Source: Thioclava sp. SK-1
GTDB taxonomy: Bacteria; Pseudomonadota; Alphaproteobacteria; Rhodobacterales; Rhodobacteraceae
NCBI RefSeq assembly: GCF_001705665.1
Contig: NZ_MDHA01000026.1
Location: 95,629 to 159,628 of the forward strand
Direction: 5' to 3'
DNA: 64,000 nt
The notes below the pieces were generated by a model that was not told the origin of the DNA, did not search any database, and was given only the letters and a program-made list of their open reading frames with translations. Of the stretch, positions 54,083 to 63,364 are shown piece by piece. Positions within the stretch are counted from its first letter, which is position 1, and each line of letters starts with the position of its first letter. Position numbers and translations under genes: made by a program.

Positions 54083-55366
54083 ATGACCCTGTTTTTGCAA
54101 AACGCACGCCTGATCGACCCGGACGCCCTGACCGAAACGGTCGGCAACCTTATCATCGATAATGGTGTGATTGCCGCCATCGGTGACAAACAGGCCCCGG
54201 CAGATGCTAAGGTGATTGATTGCCGCGGCAAATGTCTGGCGCCGGGCATCGTGGATATTGGCGTGAAAATCGGTGAACCAGGTGAACGCCACCGAGAGAG
54301 CTTTCGCTCGGCAGGGATGGCGGCGGCGGCGGGTGGGGTGACTACCGTCATCGCCCGCCCGGACACCGACCCTTGTATCGACAATCCCGAAACGCTGGAA
54401 TTTGTGACCCGGCGTGCGGCACAGGCCCCGGTGCGCATCTTGCATCTGGCTGCATTGACCAAGGACCGCGCGGGACATGAGATGACCGAAATCGGCTTTT
54501 TGCTTGATACCGGGGCAGTGGCATTTTCGGATGTCTATCACGTGGTCAAGGACACCAAGGTGTTGTCACGCGCGATGGTCTATGCCCGGTCACTGGGCGC
54601 CTTGATCATCGGCCACCCACAAGAACCGATCTTATCTAAGGGTGCTTGTGTCACCAATGGTAAGTTTGCCTCGCTGCGCGGCTTACCCGGTGTGTCCCCA
54701 ATGGCAGAACGGATTGGGCTGGACCGTGACCTGGGTCTGGTTGAGATGACCGGCGTGCGCTATCACGCAGATCAGATCACGACATCGCGCGCCCTTCCCG
54801 CGTTGGAACGTGCAAAGGAAAACGGGTTGGACGTGACCGCAGGCGTGTCTATCCATCACCTGACGTTGAATGAGTTTGATGTTGGCGACTACCGTACATT
54901 CTTCAAGCTAACCCCGCCGCTGCGCGCCGAAGAAGACCGGCAGGCGATGATCGCCGCCGTGGGCTCTGGCTTGATTGATATCATCTGCTCGATGCATACG
55001 CCGGCGGATGAAGAATCCAAACGTCTGCCCTTTGAAGAGGCCGCCAGCGGCGCGGTCGGACTTGAAACATTTATCCCGGCAGCAATGCGCCTGTATCATC
55101 AAGGCGGGCTGACCCTGCCGCAGCTGTTCCGGGCGATGTCTTTGAATCCAGCCAAACGTCTGGGGCTGCCGCAGGGCCGCATGGCCGAAGGCGCACCGGC
55201 AGATTTGGTGTTGTTCGATCCTGATGCGCCCTTCGTGTTGGACCGCTGGACGTTACAATCAAAATCCAAAAACACTCCCTTCGACACCCAGCGGATGGAG
55301 GGCAAGGTTCTGGCCACATTCGTCGGCGGCACCTGCGTCTATAACGCCCAGGAGATGCCCGCATGA
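54083..55366 (+). CDS. Dihydroorotase-like protein, catalytic residues lost
   Basis: A 427-residue protein of the class I dihydroorotase fold, next to pyrB. It lacks the active-site hallmarks. The HxH metal motif (usually D-x-H-V-H) is DIGVKIGEPG, with Gly60 and Lys62 instead of histidines. The catalytic aspartate stretch (usually ATDHAPH) is ICSMHTPAD, with Met304 in the Asp position. The fold is otherwise intact (FEEAASGAVGLETF, LNPAKRLGLPQGRMAEGAPA). This matches the pseudomonad PyrC'/PyrX, an inactive DHOase needed for ATCase assembly. A working dihydroorotase must then be elsewhere (inference). ATGA overlap with plsY. Confidence 0.88.
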   Translation: MTLFLQNARLIDPDALTETVGNLIIDNGVIAAIGDKQAPADAKVIDCRGKCLAPGIVDIGVKIGEPGERHRESFRSAGMAAAAGGVTTVIARPDTDPCIDNPETLEFVTRRAAQAPVRILHLAALTKDRAGHEMTEIGFLLDTGAVAFSDVYHVVKDTKVLSRAMVYARSLGALIIGHPQEPILSKGACVTNGKFASLRGLPGVSPMAERIGLDRDLGLVEMTGVRYHADQITTSRALPALERAKENGLDVTAGVSIHHLTLNEFDVGDYRTFFKLTPPLRAEEDRQAMIAAVGSGLIDIICSMHTPADEESKRLPFEEAASGAVGLETFIPAAMRLYHQGGLTLPQLFRAMSLNPAKRLGLPQGRMAEGAPADLVLFDPDAPFVLDRWTLQSKSKNTPFDTQRMEGKVLATFVGGTCVYNAQEMPA

Positions 55367-55950
55367 TCACCTTGATTGTAGCCGCCATGGGCGGATATTT
55401 GTTGGGCTCTGTGCCTTTTGGTCTGGTGATATCACGCAGCTTGGGATTGGGTGATTTGCGTCAGATCGGCTCGGGTAATATCGGGGCAACCAATGTGCTG
55501 CGCACCGGGCACAAGGGGGCGGCGCTCGCCACGCTGTTACTGGATTCAGGCAAAGGGGCGATTGCGGTGCTGGTCGCGCGCTATCTTTTGGGCGAAGAGG
55601 CCGCGAATATCGCCGGTGTGGCCGCATTTTTTGGCCATTGCTTTCCGGTCTGGCTGGGTTTCAAAGGCGGGAAAGGTGTTGCGACCTTCCTTGGCACAAT
55701 GCTGGCATTATCATGGCCGATTGGGCTAATCGCCTGTGCCACATGGGGGCTGGCCGCATTGATCGGGTGCATTTCCTCACTTTCGGCATTGATTGCGGCG
55801 GTTGTCGCCCCGATCGCCGCCTATGGGCTGGGCATGCATTGCGTCGCACTGTCGGGCGCGATCATGGCCGTGCTGATCTATTGGCGCCACAAGGCCAATA
55901 TTGCGCGTATCATCGCCGGGACCGAGCCGAAGATCGGCAAAAAAGGATAG
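55363..55950 (+). CDS. plsY: Acyl-phosphate glycerol-3-phosphate acyltransferase
   Basis: A 195-residue membrane acyltransferase using acyl-phosphate to acylate glycerol-3-phosphate, the first step of phospholipid synthesis. Motifs: GYLLGSVPFGLVISRSLGLG (about 11-30), RQIGSGNIGATNVLRTGHKG (about 34-53), and FKGGKGVATFLGT (about 103-115). Several membrane spans. The ATG overlaps the stop of the dihydroorotase-like gene (ATGA), so it is translationally coupled. Confidence 0.96.
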   Translation: MITLIVAAMGGYLLGSVPFGLVISRSLGLGDLRQIGSGNIGATNVLRTGHKGAALATLLLDSGKGAIAVLVARYLLGEEAANIAGVAAFFGHCFPVWLGFKGGKGVATFLGTMLALSWPIGLIACATWGLAALIGCISSLSALIAAVVAPIAAYGLGMHCVALSGAIMAVLIYWRHKANIARIIAGTEPKIGKKG

Positions 55951-56026
55951 GACGGAACCTACGCCCGTCACGGGTCGTTATCCATATAAGCAGGCATGAA
56001 AGCCCGCATTACGAAAGGTCCGTCTG

Positions 56027-56446
56027 ATGTCGATGAAATCCGCTGTTGAGACTGTATTAAAACGCAATTATGCGAATTTCTCTGGCCGTGCGAAACGGCC
56101 TGAATTCTGGTGGTTCGTGCTATTTGTCTGGCTGGGGCAGCTGGTCTTGTCCATCGTCGATTCCGCCCTGTTTGGAGAGTTGTTTTACGGCGCAGCGGAT
56201 GGCCATGCGTGGTTCTCGGTCAATGGTGGGCCGCTGACATTCTTGTTCTCTCTTGCCATGCTGATCCCCAGTATTGCGGTGGCCGTGCGCCGCTTGCATG
56301 ACGTCGACCGCACTGGCTGGTGGATGTTGCTGGCATTCGTTCCGCTGATCGGGACAATCATTTTGATCGTCTTCTTGGCTGGGCGAAGCCGCCCCGACCA
56401 AAACCGCTTTGACGGCGGTCTTGGCGCGCCGGTGACACCTGCTTGA
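56027..56446 (+). CDS. DUF805 family membrane protein
   Basis: A 139-residue DUF805 protein. Typical opening NYANFSGRAKRPEFWWFVLF (about 14-33), followed by membrane helices and AVRRLHDVDRTGWWMLLAFV (about 91-110), a family hallmark, and a GRSRPDQNRFDGG tail. Function unknown; some members are linked to phage or envelope stress. It is 77 bp after plsY and ends before a bidirectional terminator. Confidence 0.88.
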   Translation: MSMKSAVETVLKRNYANFSGRAKRPEFWWFVLFVWLGQLVLSIVDSALFGELFYGAADGHAWFSVNGGPLTFLFSLAMLIPSIAVAVRRLHDVDRTGWWMLLAFVPLIGTIILIVFLAGRSRPDQNRFDGGLGAPVTPA

Positions 56447-56486
56447 TGATATCCGCGCAACCATGTTGATCCCACAAAACCAAACA

Positions 56487-56516
56487 AAACGCGGGCAACT
56501 TTGCCCGCGTTTTTTT
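56487..56516. terminator. Bidirectional terminator between DUF805 and gshA
   Basis: CGCGGGCAA (56490-56498) and TTGCCCGCG (56501-56509), flanked by AAAA on the left and TTTTTTT on the right, so it works for both converging transcripts. Confidence 0.9.
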
Positions 56517-56544
56517 CATGTTATTGATGTGGTGTGGGCAACGA

Positions 56545-57915
56545 TTAGTAGCTGTATTCGCTATAGATCTTGCTTAGATCTCCGCCCCACGGCCCGTGGT
56601 ATTTCTCAAGTAATTCATCTGCGAGGGTCTTACCCGATTTCACGCTTTCCTCCAACGCGTTCAGGAAATGGGTCTCATCCGGGATCAAGCCACCCGCGCC
56701 CGGTTTGGCACGCGCTTTCAGACCGGATTTGGAAATCGCCACGGTTTCGCGCGCAAGATCCAACATATTGATGCCGTTATAACTGCCTTGCAGCCCGTCT
56801 TGGGCGGCAGCGGCACGCAGGCCTGTCCGGGTGTCGTGATCCCAACCTTTGACCAAATCCCACGCAGCATCCAGCGCGCCCTGATCATAGGTCAGCCCTA
56901 CCCAAAGCGCAGGCAAAGCACATAGGCGCCGCCACGGCCCCCCATCTGCGCCACGCATTTCAATGAATTTCTTCACCCGCGCTTCGGGGAAGACCGTGGT
57001 CATGTGATCGGCCCAATCCGATAATGTCGGCTTTTCACCAGGAAGCGCGGGCAGCTCCCCTTTCAGGAAATCACGGAACGATTGCCCCAGCGCATTAATG
57101 TATTTTCCATCTCGGTAGACAAAATACATAGGTACATCAAGAACATAGTCCACCCATGCTTCATATCCGAACCCGTCTTCAAACACAAAGGGCAACATCC
57201 CCGTGCGCGTGTCATCCAGATGTGTCCAGACATTGCTGCGCCAGGATTTCATGCCATTGACCTTACCATCCAGGAATGGCGAATTGGCGAATAATGCGGT
57301 GGCAACCGGCTGCAAGGCCAAGGCAACACGCATTTTTTGCACCATGTCCGCTTCGGAGCCGAAATCCAGGTTCACCTGCACGGTACAGGTCCGGTACATC
57401 ATGGTTTTGCCCATTGTGCCGACCCGGTCCATGTAATCCGTCATCAACCGATAGCGGCCCTTGGGCATCATTGGCATCTCGGCCTCTGACCACATGGGTG
57501 CCGCCCCAAGCCCGATAAAACGCGCACCGATTTTGTCTGCAATTTCTTGCACTTCACGCAGGTGGCCGTTCACCTCATCGCAGGTTTGATGGATGGTTTC
57601 CAACGGCGCACCGGACAGTTCCAGCTGACCACCGGGTTCAAGGCTAATATTCGCCCCATTGGATTCCAGGCCAATAATATTACCCTGCTCCAACACCGGG
57701 TTCCAGCCAAAGCGGTCCCGCAGCCCCTCCAGCATTGCTTTGATCGAACACGCGCCTTCATATGGCAGCGGTTTTTGCGCATTGGCACAATATCCGAACT
57801 TTTCATGCTCAGTCCCGATACGCCAATCGGATTTGGGTTTTTCACCCGATTCCATATAAGCAGCAAGCTGCGCAAAATCTTCAATCGGGCCACCGCCCTG
57901 CTGAGGTATCGACAT
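56545..57915 (-). CDS. gshA: Glutamate-cysteine ligase, plant/alphaproteobacterial type
   Basis: A 456-residue enzyme joining glutamate and cysteine, the first step of glutathione synthesis. It belongs to the group shared by plants and alphaproteobacteria: RIGTEHEKFGYCANAQKPLP (about 32-51), IISLEPGG-like ANISLEPGGQLELSGAPLET (about 88-107), FIGLGAAPMWSEAEMPMMPK, and TCTVQVNLDFGSEADMV. Divergent from gor, with 255 bp between, so glutathione synthesis and recycling genes share a promoter region. Its downstream end meets the DUF805 terminator. Confidence 0.95.
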   Translation of the reverse strand: MSIPQQGGGPIEDFAQLAAYMESGEKPKSDWRIGTEHEKFGYCANAQKPLPYEGACSIKAMLEGLRDRFGWNPVLEQGNIIGLESNGANISLEPGGQLELSGAPLETIHQTCDEVNGHLREVQEIADKIGARFIGLGAAPMWSEAEMPMMPKGRYRLMTDYMDRVGTMGKTMMYRTCTVQVNLDFGSEADMVQKMRVALALQPVATALFANSPFLDGKVNGMKSWRSNVWTHLDDTRTGMLPFVFEDGFGYEAWVDYVLDVPMYFVYRDGKYINALGQSFRDFLKGELPALPGEKPTLSDWADHMTTVFPEARVKKFIEMRGADGGPWRRLCALPALWVGLTYDQGALDAAWDLVKGWDHDTRTGLRAAAAQDGLQGSYNGINMLDLARETVAISKSGLKARAKPGAGGLIPDETHFLNALEESVKSGKTLADELLEKYHGPWGGDLSKIYSEYSY

Positions 57916-58170
57916 GGGACATCCTTTCGCGGTGATCGGCCCGTTGGGTCATCACAGGTGACGCGTCATCACGGCCAAGTCAAGCCATTGCCAGCGCACA
58001 TTTCATGCGCAGGTGCCCTTGATGGCCCAAGATACGATCCGTGGATCATGGGACACGCCGTTATGTGATGCAAAAACGGATGTCTGCAGACGTGGGGGAA
58101 CGGCAGCGCCTCTGGTAAAGCCATGCGCTTTGTGGTCTATCTCCAACGCGAAAACAGACGGAGACACCCC

Positions 58171-59526
58171 ATGAGCGATTTCGACTTCGACCTTTTCGTC
58201 ATCGGCGGCGGATCTGGCGGCGTGCGCGCTGCACGGATCAGTGCAGGTTACGGTGCCAAAGTGGCATTGGCAGAAGAATACCGTCTGGGCGGCACATGCG
58301 TTATACGCGGCTGTGTCCCAAAGAAATTGATGGTCTATGCCTCGGGTTTTCCCGGCGCTGTGGAAGAAGCCCAGGCCTATGGTTGGGATGCGCAGATCGG
58401 CGCGTTTGACTGGACCAAATTTCGCGGCAAACTGGACGCAGAATTGACCCGACTGGAGGCGATCTATCGCCGCGGACAAGAAGGCGCTGGTGTCACCTTA
58501 TATGATCAGCGCGCGACAGTGGTTGCACCGCATGAGGTTCAGCTGGCCGATGGCACCCGTGTCAGTGCCAAACATATTCTGGTGGCCGTGGGTGGCAAAC
58601 CCTTTGTGCCGGAATTTGAAGGCTGCGAACATGTGCTGACATCCAATGACATGTTCAAATTCGACACATTGCCCAAGACCATGCTGATTGTTGGCGGCGG
58701 CTATATTGCCTGTGAATTCGCCTGTATCATGGCTGGGTTGGGGGTCGATGTGACCCTGTTTAACCGCTCGCCTTTGCTGCGTGGCTTCGACACCGATGCG
58801 CGTGATGTGATCATTGGTCAGATGGAACGCGCAGGCATCAAGATCCACACTGGTGTTGTCATCGACAAGGTTGAATGTCTGGGCGATGATTTCCGCATTC
58901 ATGCTTCCGACAATCGTGATGAGGTCTTTGACGCGGTGCTCTATGCGACGGGCCGTGTGCCATTGACCGAGGGGCTTGGCCTAGAGGATGCAGGCGTCAA
59001 GCTTGGCAGCCGTGGCGAGGTATTGGTTGACGCCTATTCCCAGACCAACATTCCATCAATCTTTGCCGTGGGCGATGTGACCGACCGTATTGCGCTGACC
59101 CCGGTGGCGATCCGTGAAGGCCATGCTTTTGCCGATACGATCTTCGGGGCCAAGCCTACGACAATGGACCATGATCTTGTCGCCTCAGCGGTTTTTACCC
59201 AACCCGAATTTGGCACATGCGGGCTGACCGAAGACGAGGCGCGCGAAAAAGGCCCGGTGGAAATCTATCTGTCCAGCTTCAAACCAATGAAATCGGCCTT
59301 TGCGGGCAACCCCGAACCGGTATTCTTAAAATTGGTGGTCAGCAAAGAGCATCGGACCGTTTTGGGCTGCCATATCGTGGGCGAAAGCGCTGGCGAGATG
59401 ATTCAGATGGTCGCGATTGCAATGAAAATGGGCGCCACCAAAGAGCAATTCGACGCGACCTGCGCCGTGCATCCGACCATGGCCGAGGAGCTGGTGACGA
59501 TGCGCAGCCCGGCGCGCACGGATTAA
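58171..59526 (+). CDS. gor: Glutathione-disulfide reductase
   Basis: A 451-residue flavoprotein disulfide reductase. FAD fold FVIGGGSGGVRAARISAGYG (about 8-27), redox-active cysteines in GGTCVIRGCVPKKL (about 40-53), NADPH fold MLIVGGGYIACEFACIMAGL, and the C-terminal active-site HPTMAEELVTM with the catalytic His and Glu. It recycles GSSG to GSH. GGAG lies before ATG 58171; an earlier ATG at 58123 adds a non-conserved 16 residues. Divergent from gshA. Confidence 0.94.
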   Translation: MSDFDFDLFVIGGGSGGVRAARISAGYGAKVALAEEYRLGGTCVIRGCVPKKLMVYASGFPGAVEEAQAYGWDAQIGAFDWTKFRGKLDAELTRLEAIYRRGQEGAGVTLYDQRATVVAPHEVQLADGTRVSAKHILVAVGGKPFVPEFEGCEHVLTSNDMFKFDTLPKTMLIVGGGYIACEFACIMAGLGVDVTLFNRSPLLRGFDTDARDVIIGQMERAGIKIHTGVVIDKVECLGDDFRIHASDNRDEVFDAVLYATGRVPLTEGLGLEDAGVKLGSRGEVLVDAYSQTNIPSIFAVGDVTDRIALTPVAIREGHAFADTIFGAKPTTMDHDLVASAVFTQPEFGTCGLTEDEAREKGPVEIYLSSFKPMKSAFAGNPEPVFLKLVVSKEHRTVLGCHIVGESAGEMIQMVAIAMKMGATKEQFDATCAVHPTMAEELVTMRSPARTD

Positions 59527-59539
59527 TCAACATGAAACA

Positions 59540-59565
59540 AAGCCGTGCGACGTTCCGCACGGCTT
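59540..59565 (+). terminator. Terminator-like hairpin after gor
   Basis: AAGCCGTGCG (59540-59549) and CGCACGGCTT (59556-59565), a 10-bp stem with a 6-base loop, 13 bp past the gor stop. T content after it is low, but the stem is strong. Confidence 0.65.
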
Positions 59566-59627
59566 GCATTCAGCCGCTGCGATACCCAAGTTGACGACTG
59601 AACACGATAACGAGAGTGAGGAGATCC

Positions 59628-60782
59628 ATGAGCAATCCAGGTCCCTGGGGAACCGGCGGCGGCGGCGGCGGCGACAAAGACAAGCCGCACGATCCCGGCA
59701 AACGGTCCGGCCAACGTGGTCCGGGCAATGATCAGGGTATCCCCGAGATCGAAGAGTTCATGAAAAAAGGCTCTGAGCAGCTGCGCGTCTTGATGGGCGG
59801 CGGCGGCTCTGGTGGCCGGTCTAATGGCGGAGGGCGTGGTCCGGGCGGACAGGGTGTCGGTTTCGGCACGCTTGCGCTGATCGCTGTGGCGGCTGTTGGC
59901 CTGTGGGCATGGGCGTCGTTTTACACGGTGCGACCAGAAGAGCGTTCTGTTGAACTGATGTTTGGCCGCGAATATTCGATGGGCAATCCAGGTTTGAACT
60001 TTGCGCCTTGGCCAATTGTGACCCATGAAATTGTGCAGGTGACGCGCGAACAGACTGTGGATGTTGGATCGGGCCGCGCCGGTGACAATGATACCGGGCT
60101 GATGCTGACCGGGGATCAGAACATCGTCGATGTGGAATTCCAGGTTGTTTGGAATATTTCGGATCCGTCGCAATATCTGTTCAATCTGGCAGATGCCCCG
60201 GACACGATCCGTGCGGTGTCAGAATCCGCGATGCGCGACATTATCGCCCGCTCTGAATTGGCGCCGATTTTGAACCGTGACCGCGGCGTGATCGCCGCTG
60301 ACTTGCGTCAGGCCGTGCAATCCACTCTGGACAGTTATGATGCCGGGATCAATGTAATCCGGGTCAACTTTAACCGTGCCGACCCGCCGTCAGAGGTTAT
60401 CAACAGCTTCCGTCAGGTGCAGGCCGCACAACAAGAGCGTGACCGGCTGGAAAAAGAAGCCGACGCCTATGCCAACCGTGTAACAGCGGCTGCGCGTGGT
60501 CAGGCGGCCCAGCTGCGCGAAGAGGCGGAAGCTTATCGCGCCCAGACCGTCAATGACGCACAGGGTGAGGCTGCACGCTTTACCTCTGTCTATAATGAAT
60601 ATGTCAAAGCACCCGATGTCACCAAACGCCGTATGTTCCTTGAGACCATGGAAGGCGTGTTGCAGGGCTTGGATAAAGTCATTGTGGATCAACCGTCTGG
60701 CGGTCAGGGTGTTGTCCCCTATCTGCCACTGAATGAGCTGAACCGCTCATCCAATACCACGACAACCGGAGGGTCGAACTGA
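59628..60782 (+). CDS. hflK: HflK, FtsH-protease modulator subunit
   Basis: A 384-residue membrane protein of the SPFH/band 7 family. A long Gly-rich cytoplasmic N-terminus (about 1-80, GGGGGGDKDKPH) precedes one membrane helix (about 83-101, TLALIAVAAVGLWAWASF). The band 7 domain then has SFYTVRPEERSVELMFGREY (about 99-118) and DQNIVDVEFQVVWNISDPSQ. It pairs with HflC to form a periplasmic cage around FtsH. GTGAGGAG precedes ATG 59628. Stop overlaps hflC (TGATG). Confidence 0.95.
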   Translation: MSNPGPWGTGGGGGGDKDKPHDPGKRSGQRGPGNDQGIPEIEEFMKKGSEQLRVLMGGGGSGGRSNGGGRGPGGQGVGFGTLALIAVAAVGLWAWASFYTVRPEERSVELMFGREYSMGNPGLNFAPWPIVTHEIVQVTREQTVDVGSGRAGDNDTGLMLTGDQNIVDVEFQVVWNISDPSQYLFNLADAPDTIRAVSESAMRDIIARSELAPILNRDRGVIAADLRQAVQSTLDSYDAGINVIRVNFNRADPPSEVINSFRQVQAAQQERDRLEKEADAYANRVTAAARGQAAQLREEAEAYRAQTVNDAQGEAARFTSVYNEYVKAPDVTKRRMFLETMEGVLQGLDKVIVDQPSGGQGVVPYLPLNELNRSSNTTTTGGSN

Positions 60783-61672
60783 TGCAAAAAGCAGCCATCA
60801 TCATCCCCGCAATCGTTGTGGCAGCCGTCATCGGCATGAGCTCGGTCTTTGTGGTCGATGAACGTGAAAAAGCACTGATCTTGCAGTTTGGGCAGGTCAA
60901 ACAGGTGAAATCCGACCCCGGCTTGGGCTTTAAATTGCCCCTGATTCAGGATGTCGTAACCTATGATGACCGGATCTTGTCGTTATCGACCCGCCCGTTG
61001 GAGGTCACGCCGCTGGATGACCGCCGTTTGGTCGTGGATGCCTTCGCGCGTTGGCGCTTGGTGGATGTGGTTCAATTCCGCGAAGCCGTGGGCCAAGGTG
61101 GTGAGACCGTTGCGAAATCGCGTCTGGATTCGATCATCAACGCCGCCATCCGCGAGGTTCTGGGCTCGGTCCCGTCAACCACCGTCTTGTCGGATGACCG
61201 CACACCGCTGATGAACCAGATCCGTGATCTGGCCCGCCGTGAGGCTGCAAGCCTGGGTGTGGACGTGATTGACGTCCGTTTGACCCGCACCGACCTGCCC
61301 GAGCAAAACCTTGAAGCGACCTATGCACGGATGCGCGCAGAGCGCGAACGTGAGGCCGCCGATGAAATCGCTCGCGGTAATGAGGCCGCGCAACGTGTGC
61401 GGGCGACCGCAGACCGGACCCGGACCGAGCTGACATCAGAGGCGCAAAAGCAGGCCGAGATCGTGCGCGGTCAAGCCGAAGCCGAAGCGAACGGGATCTA
61501 TGCGCAATCATACGGTCAGGATCCGACCTTCTTCGCCTTTACCCGGCAGCTGGATTTCTATCGCAAATCTTTGGCAAGCGACACATCGTCATTGGTAACG
61601 CAGCCTGACAGTCTGTATTTCGACTATGATCGCTTTTTACAATCTATCGGTGATGCACCTGCTGCACGCTAA
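60782..61672 (+). CDS. hflC: HflC, FtsH-protease modulator subunit
   Basis: A 296-residue SPFH/band 7 protein, HflC. Short N-terminus, a membrane helix (about 6-24, IIPAIVVAAVIGMSSVFVVD), then the band 7 core with VDEREKALILQFGQVKQVKS (about 23-42) and TPLDDRRLVVDAFARWRLVD (about 74-93). The coiled-coil tail (ARMRAEREREAADEIARGNE) is typical. Last gene of the hflKC operon; a strong terminator follows. The frequent downstream degP/Do gene is not present here. Confidence 0.95.
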   Translation: MQKAAIIIPAIVVAAVIGMSSVFVVDEREKALILQFGQVKQVKSDPGLGFKLPLIQDVVTYDDRILSLSTRPLEVTPLDDRRLVVDAFARWRLVDVVQFREAVGQGGETVAKSRLDSIINAAIREVLGSVPSTTVLSDDRTPLMNQIRDLARREAASLGVDVIDVRLTRTDLPEQNLEATYARMRAEREREAADEIARGNEAAQRVRATADRTRTELTSEAQKQAEIVRGQAEAEANGIYAQSYGQDPTFFAFTRQLDFYRKSLASDTSSLVTQPDSLYFDYDRFLQSIGDAPAAR

Positions 61673-61690
61673 GATTTTGATATAATTTTC

Positions 61691-61720
61691 AAAAGGGCGG
61701 GAGGATTTTCCCGCCCTTTT
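61691..61720 (+). terminator. Terminator of hflKC
   Basis: AAAAGGGCGGGA (61691-61702) and TCCCGCCCTTTT (61709-61720), a 12-bp stem with a 6-base loop, ending in T-rich sequence, 18 bp after the hflC stop. It is symmetric and could work in both directions. Confidence 0.88.
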
Positions 61721-61806
61721 CTATGGGATCCGTGTTTTCTCCGTAGGTTTAACCAAACGGCAGGGGTTCATGCCTATCATCCGAACCAACCAATCCGGAG
61801 GGTTTG

Positions 61807-63093
61807 ATGCAGTGTCTTTTGCGAATGTTCACCATCGTAATCATGGCCTGTTTTCCACGGTTTCCAGCGGCGCAAACTGTCGCGGACTATATCAAGGCCG
61901 TCGTTGCGCCCGATGCGATGGACGCACGTTCAATCGCGCTGGTTGTGACCGGCCCTTCAGGATATGACCCGCATCTACAGCGCCGCAGCGCGAAATTAGC
62001 GGGAATGCATACGCTGGTCATTGTTGTCGATGCCGCTGAAATGGTTGCGACCTATGGCAATTGTACGGCCGCTGCCGCAGCTCTTGGACCACTGGCACAA
62101 AAGCTGCGTGATCAAAATGATGCCGCCCGGCGCGCGCCGGTTTTAACCGGTATTGGTGCCGGGGCCAGCTTGGCGTTGATGGCCGCCAACCTTTATCCCA
62201 ACACGTTCAAAGGGCTTGTGACTGAGGCGCTATCTGCTGCAAACGATCCATGTCGGTCCATCGCAGCCGCTCTTGCACCCGAAGATGGGAAAAGCCCGCT
62301 GCGTTGGCATGATGTTGCACACGCCTCCCTCGCGGCTGATGTGGCCGGTGTCCGGTTCTATGATCCCCAAAGCCATGGCTCGGATGAGGCATTTTATCAA
62401 GCTTATCTGACACTGGCCGGAACGGATCATGCATTTGATACGGCGACAGTGGCGGGCGGAGATCTGTCCGACCTTCCGATCACCGTGCATCAAGATCCCA
62501 GTGCGCCCCCCTCTGGGCGCTATGCAATTTTCTTATCGGGTGATGGCGGTTGGGCCAAATTTGACGAGGAAATCGCCGAACGGCTGGCGCAGTCAGGTGT
62601 CCCTGTGGTTGGAATTTCCTCTATGCGCTACCTTTGGAAAGAAAAATCACCGCTGCAGATCGCAGAAGATATCACGCGTATTGATAGAACATATGCGGGA
62701 CAATTCGAAGCACCGACGGTGATACTTATTGGGTTTTCACTTGGCGCCAATGTCATGCCGTTTTTTGCCCCATCCTTACCGACATCACTACAAAAGCGGA
62801 TTACAGGCTTAGTATTGCTATCGCCCGAACGCCAAACCGGTTTTGAAATCGTTATGGGCGGCTGGATGGGCATAGTCACCGGTCAACATGATGTCGCCCA
62901 AGCCATAATGACGGCAACGGACTCGTTTCACATCTTCTGCCTATATGGCACAGAAGATAAGAACAGTGTCTGCCCGGCTGTGGACCAACACGTAACCCAC
63001 CAAAGCTATGAAGGCGGCCACCATTTGAACGCTGATTACGACGCAGTGGCTGCAGAAATTCTGTCTGATTGGGCACCAACACCATTACAGTAA
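61807..63093 (+). CDS. acvB: AcvB/VirJ-family periplasmic hydrolase
   Basis: A 428-residue exported protein matching AcvB/VirJ. Signal peptide about 1-23. The C-terminal VirJ-like half has GDGGWAKFDEEIAERL (about 245-260), SMRYLWKEKSPLQIAEDITR, and the nucleophile elbow GFSLGA with Ser311 (about 309-314). The N-terminal half is a related but degenerate domain: GIGAGAS at about 115-121, no serine at the elbow. AcvB of rhizobia hydrolyses lysyl-phosphatidylglycerol; its partner lpiA is absent here. GGAGGG lies 5 bases before ATG; a TTG one codon earlier is less likely. Confidence 0.85.
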   Translation: MQCLLRMFTIVIMACFPRFPAAQTVADYIKAVVAPDAMDARSIALVVTGPSGYDPHLQRRSAKLAGMHTLVIVVDAAEMVATYGNCTAAAAALGPLAQKLRDQNDAARRAPVLTGIGAGASLALMAANLYPNTFKGLVTEALSAANDPCRSIAAALAPEDGKSPLRWHDVAHASLAADVAGVRFYDPQSHGSDEAFYQAYLTLAGTDHAFDTATVAGGDLSDLPITVHQDPSAPPSGRYAIFLSGDGGWAKFDEEIAERLAQSGVPVVGISSMRYLWKEKSPLQIAEDITRIDRTYAGQFEAPTVILIGFSLGANVMPFFAPSLPTSLQKRITGLVLLSPERQTGFEIVMGGWMGIVTGQHDVAQAIMTATDSFHIFCLYGTEDKNSVCPAVDQHVTHQSYEGGHHLNADYDAVAAEILSDWAPTPLQ

Positions 63094-63364
63094 TGCACTA
63101 CCCCTGTGAGAGCCTAGTCCGTGCTATATGGAAGACCCCCGCGTGTCTGAAGTCCGAACATGACGGACAAATATGATGACTTAAACAATCGAGGTTCCTG
63201 CGTCATCGTGGCGTTCAAGGAGCGACATAAAACGCCCCCCGTTTCGCATAGGCTTGGACGTAGAATTTACGCGGCCATTTTCAGTTTCTGGGCGGGTGAG
63301 ATGAGAGCGTCAGATCTTCTGTGTACCGTAGATCTGGTCTATGCTTCACCGAAAGGAAGCATGC
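63094..63364. other. Non-coding gap before the IS remnants
   Basis: A 271-bp stretch between acvB and the IS256 remnant. I see no gene. It holds an inverted repeat of AGATCT hexamers (near 63313 and 63330) in the presumed left flank of the IS256-type element, and sequence of lower GC than the neighbours. Part of it may be element DNA, but no terminal repeat or target duplication was recognised. Confidence 0.5.
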
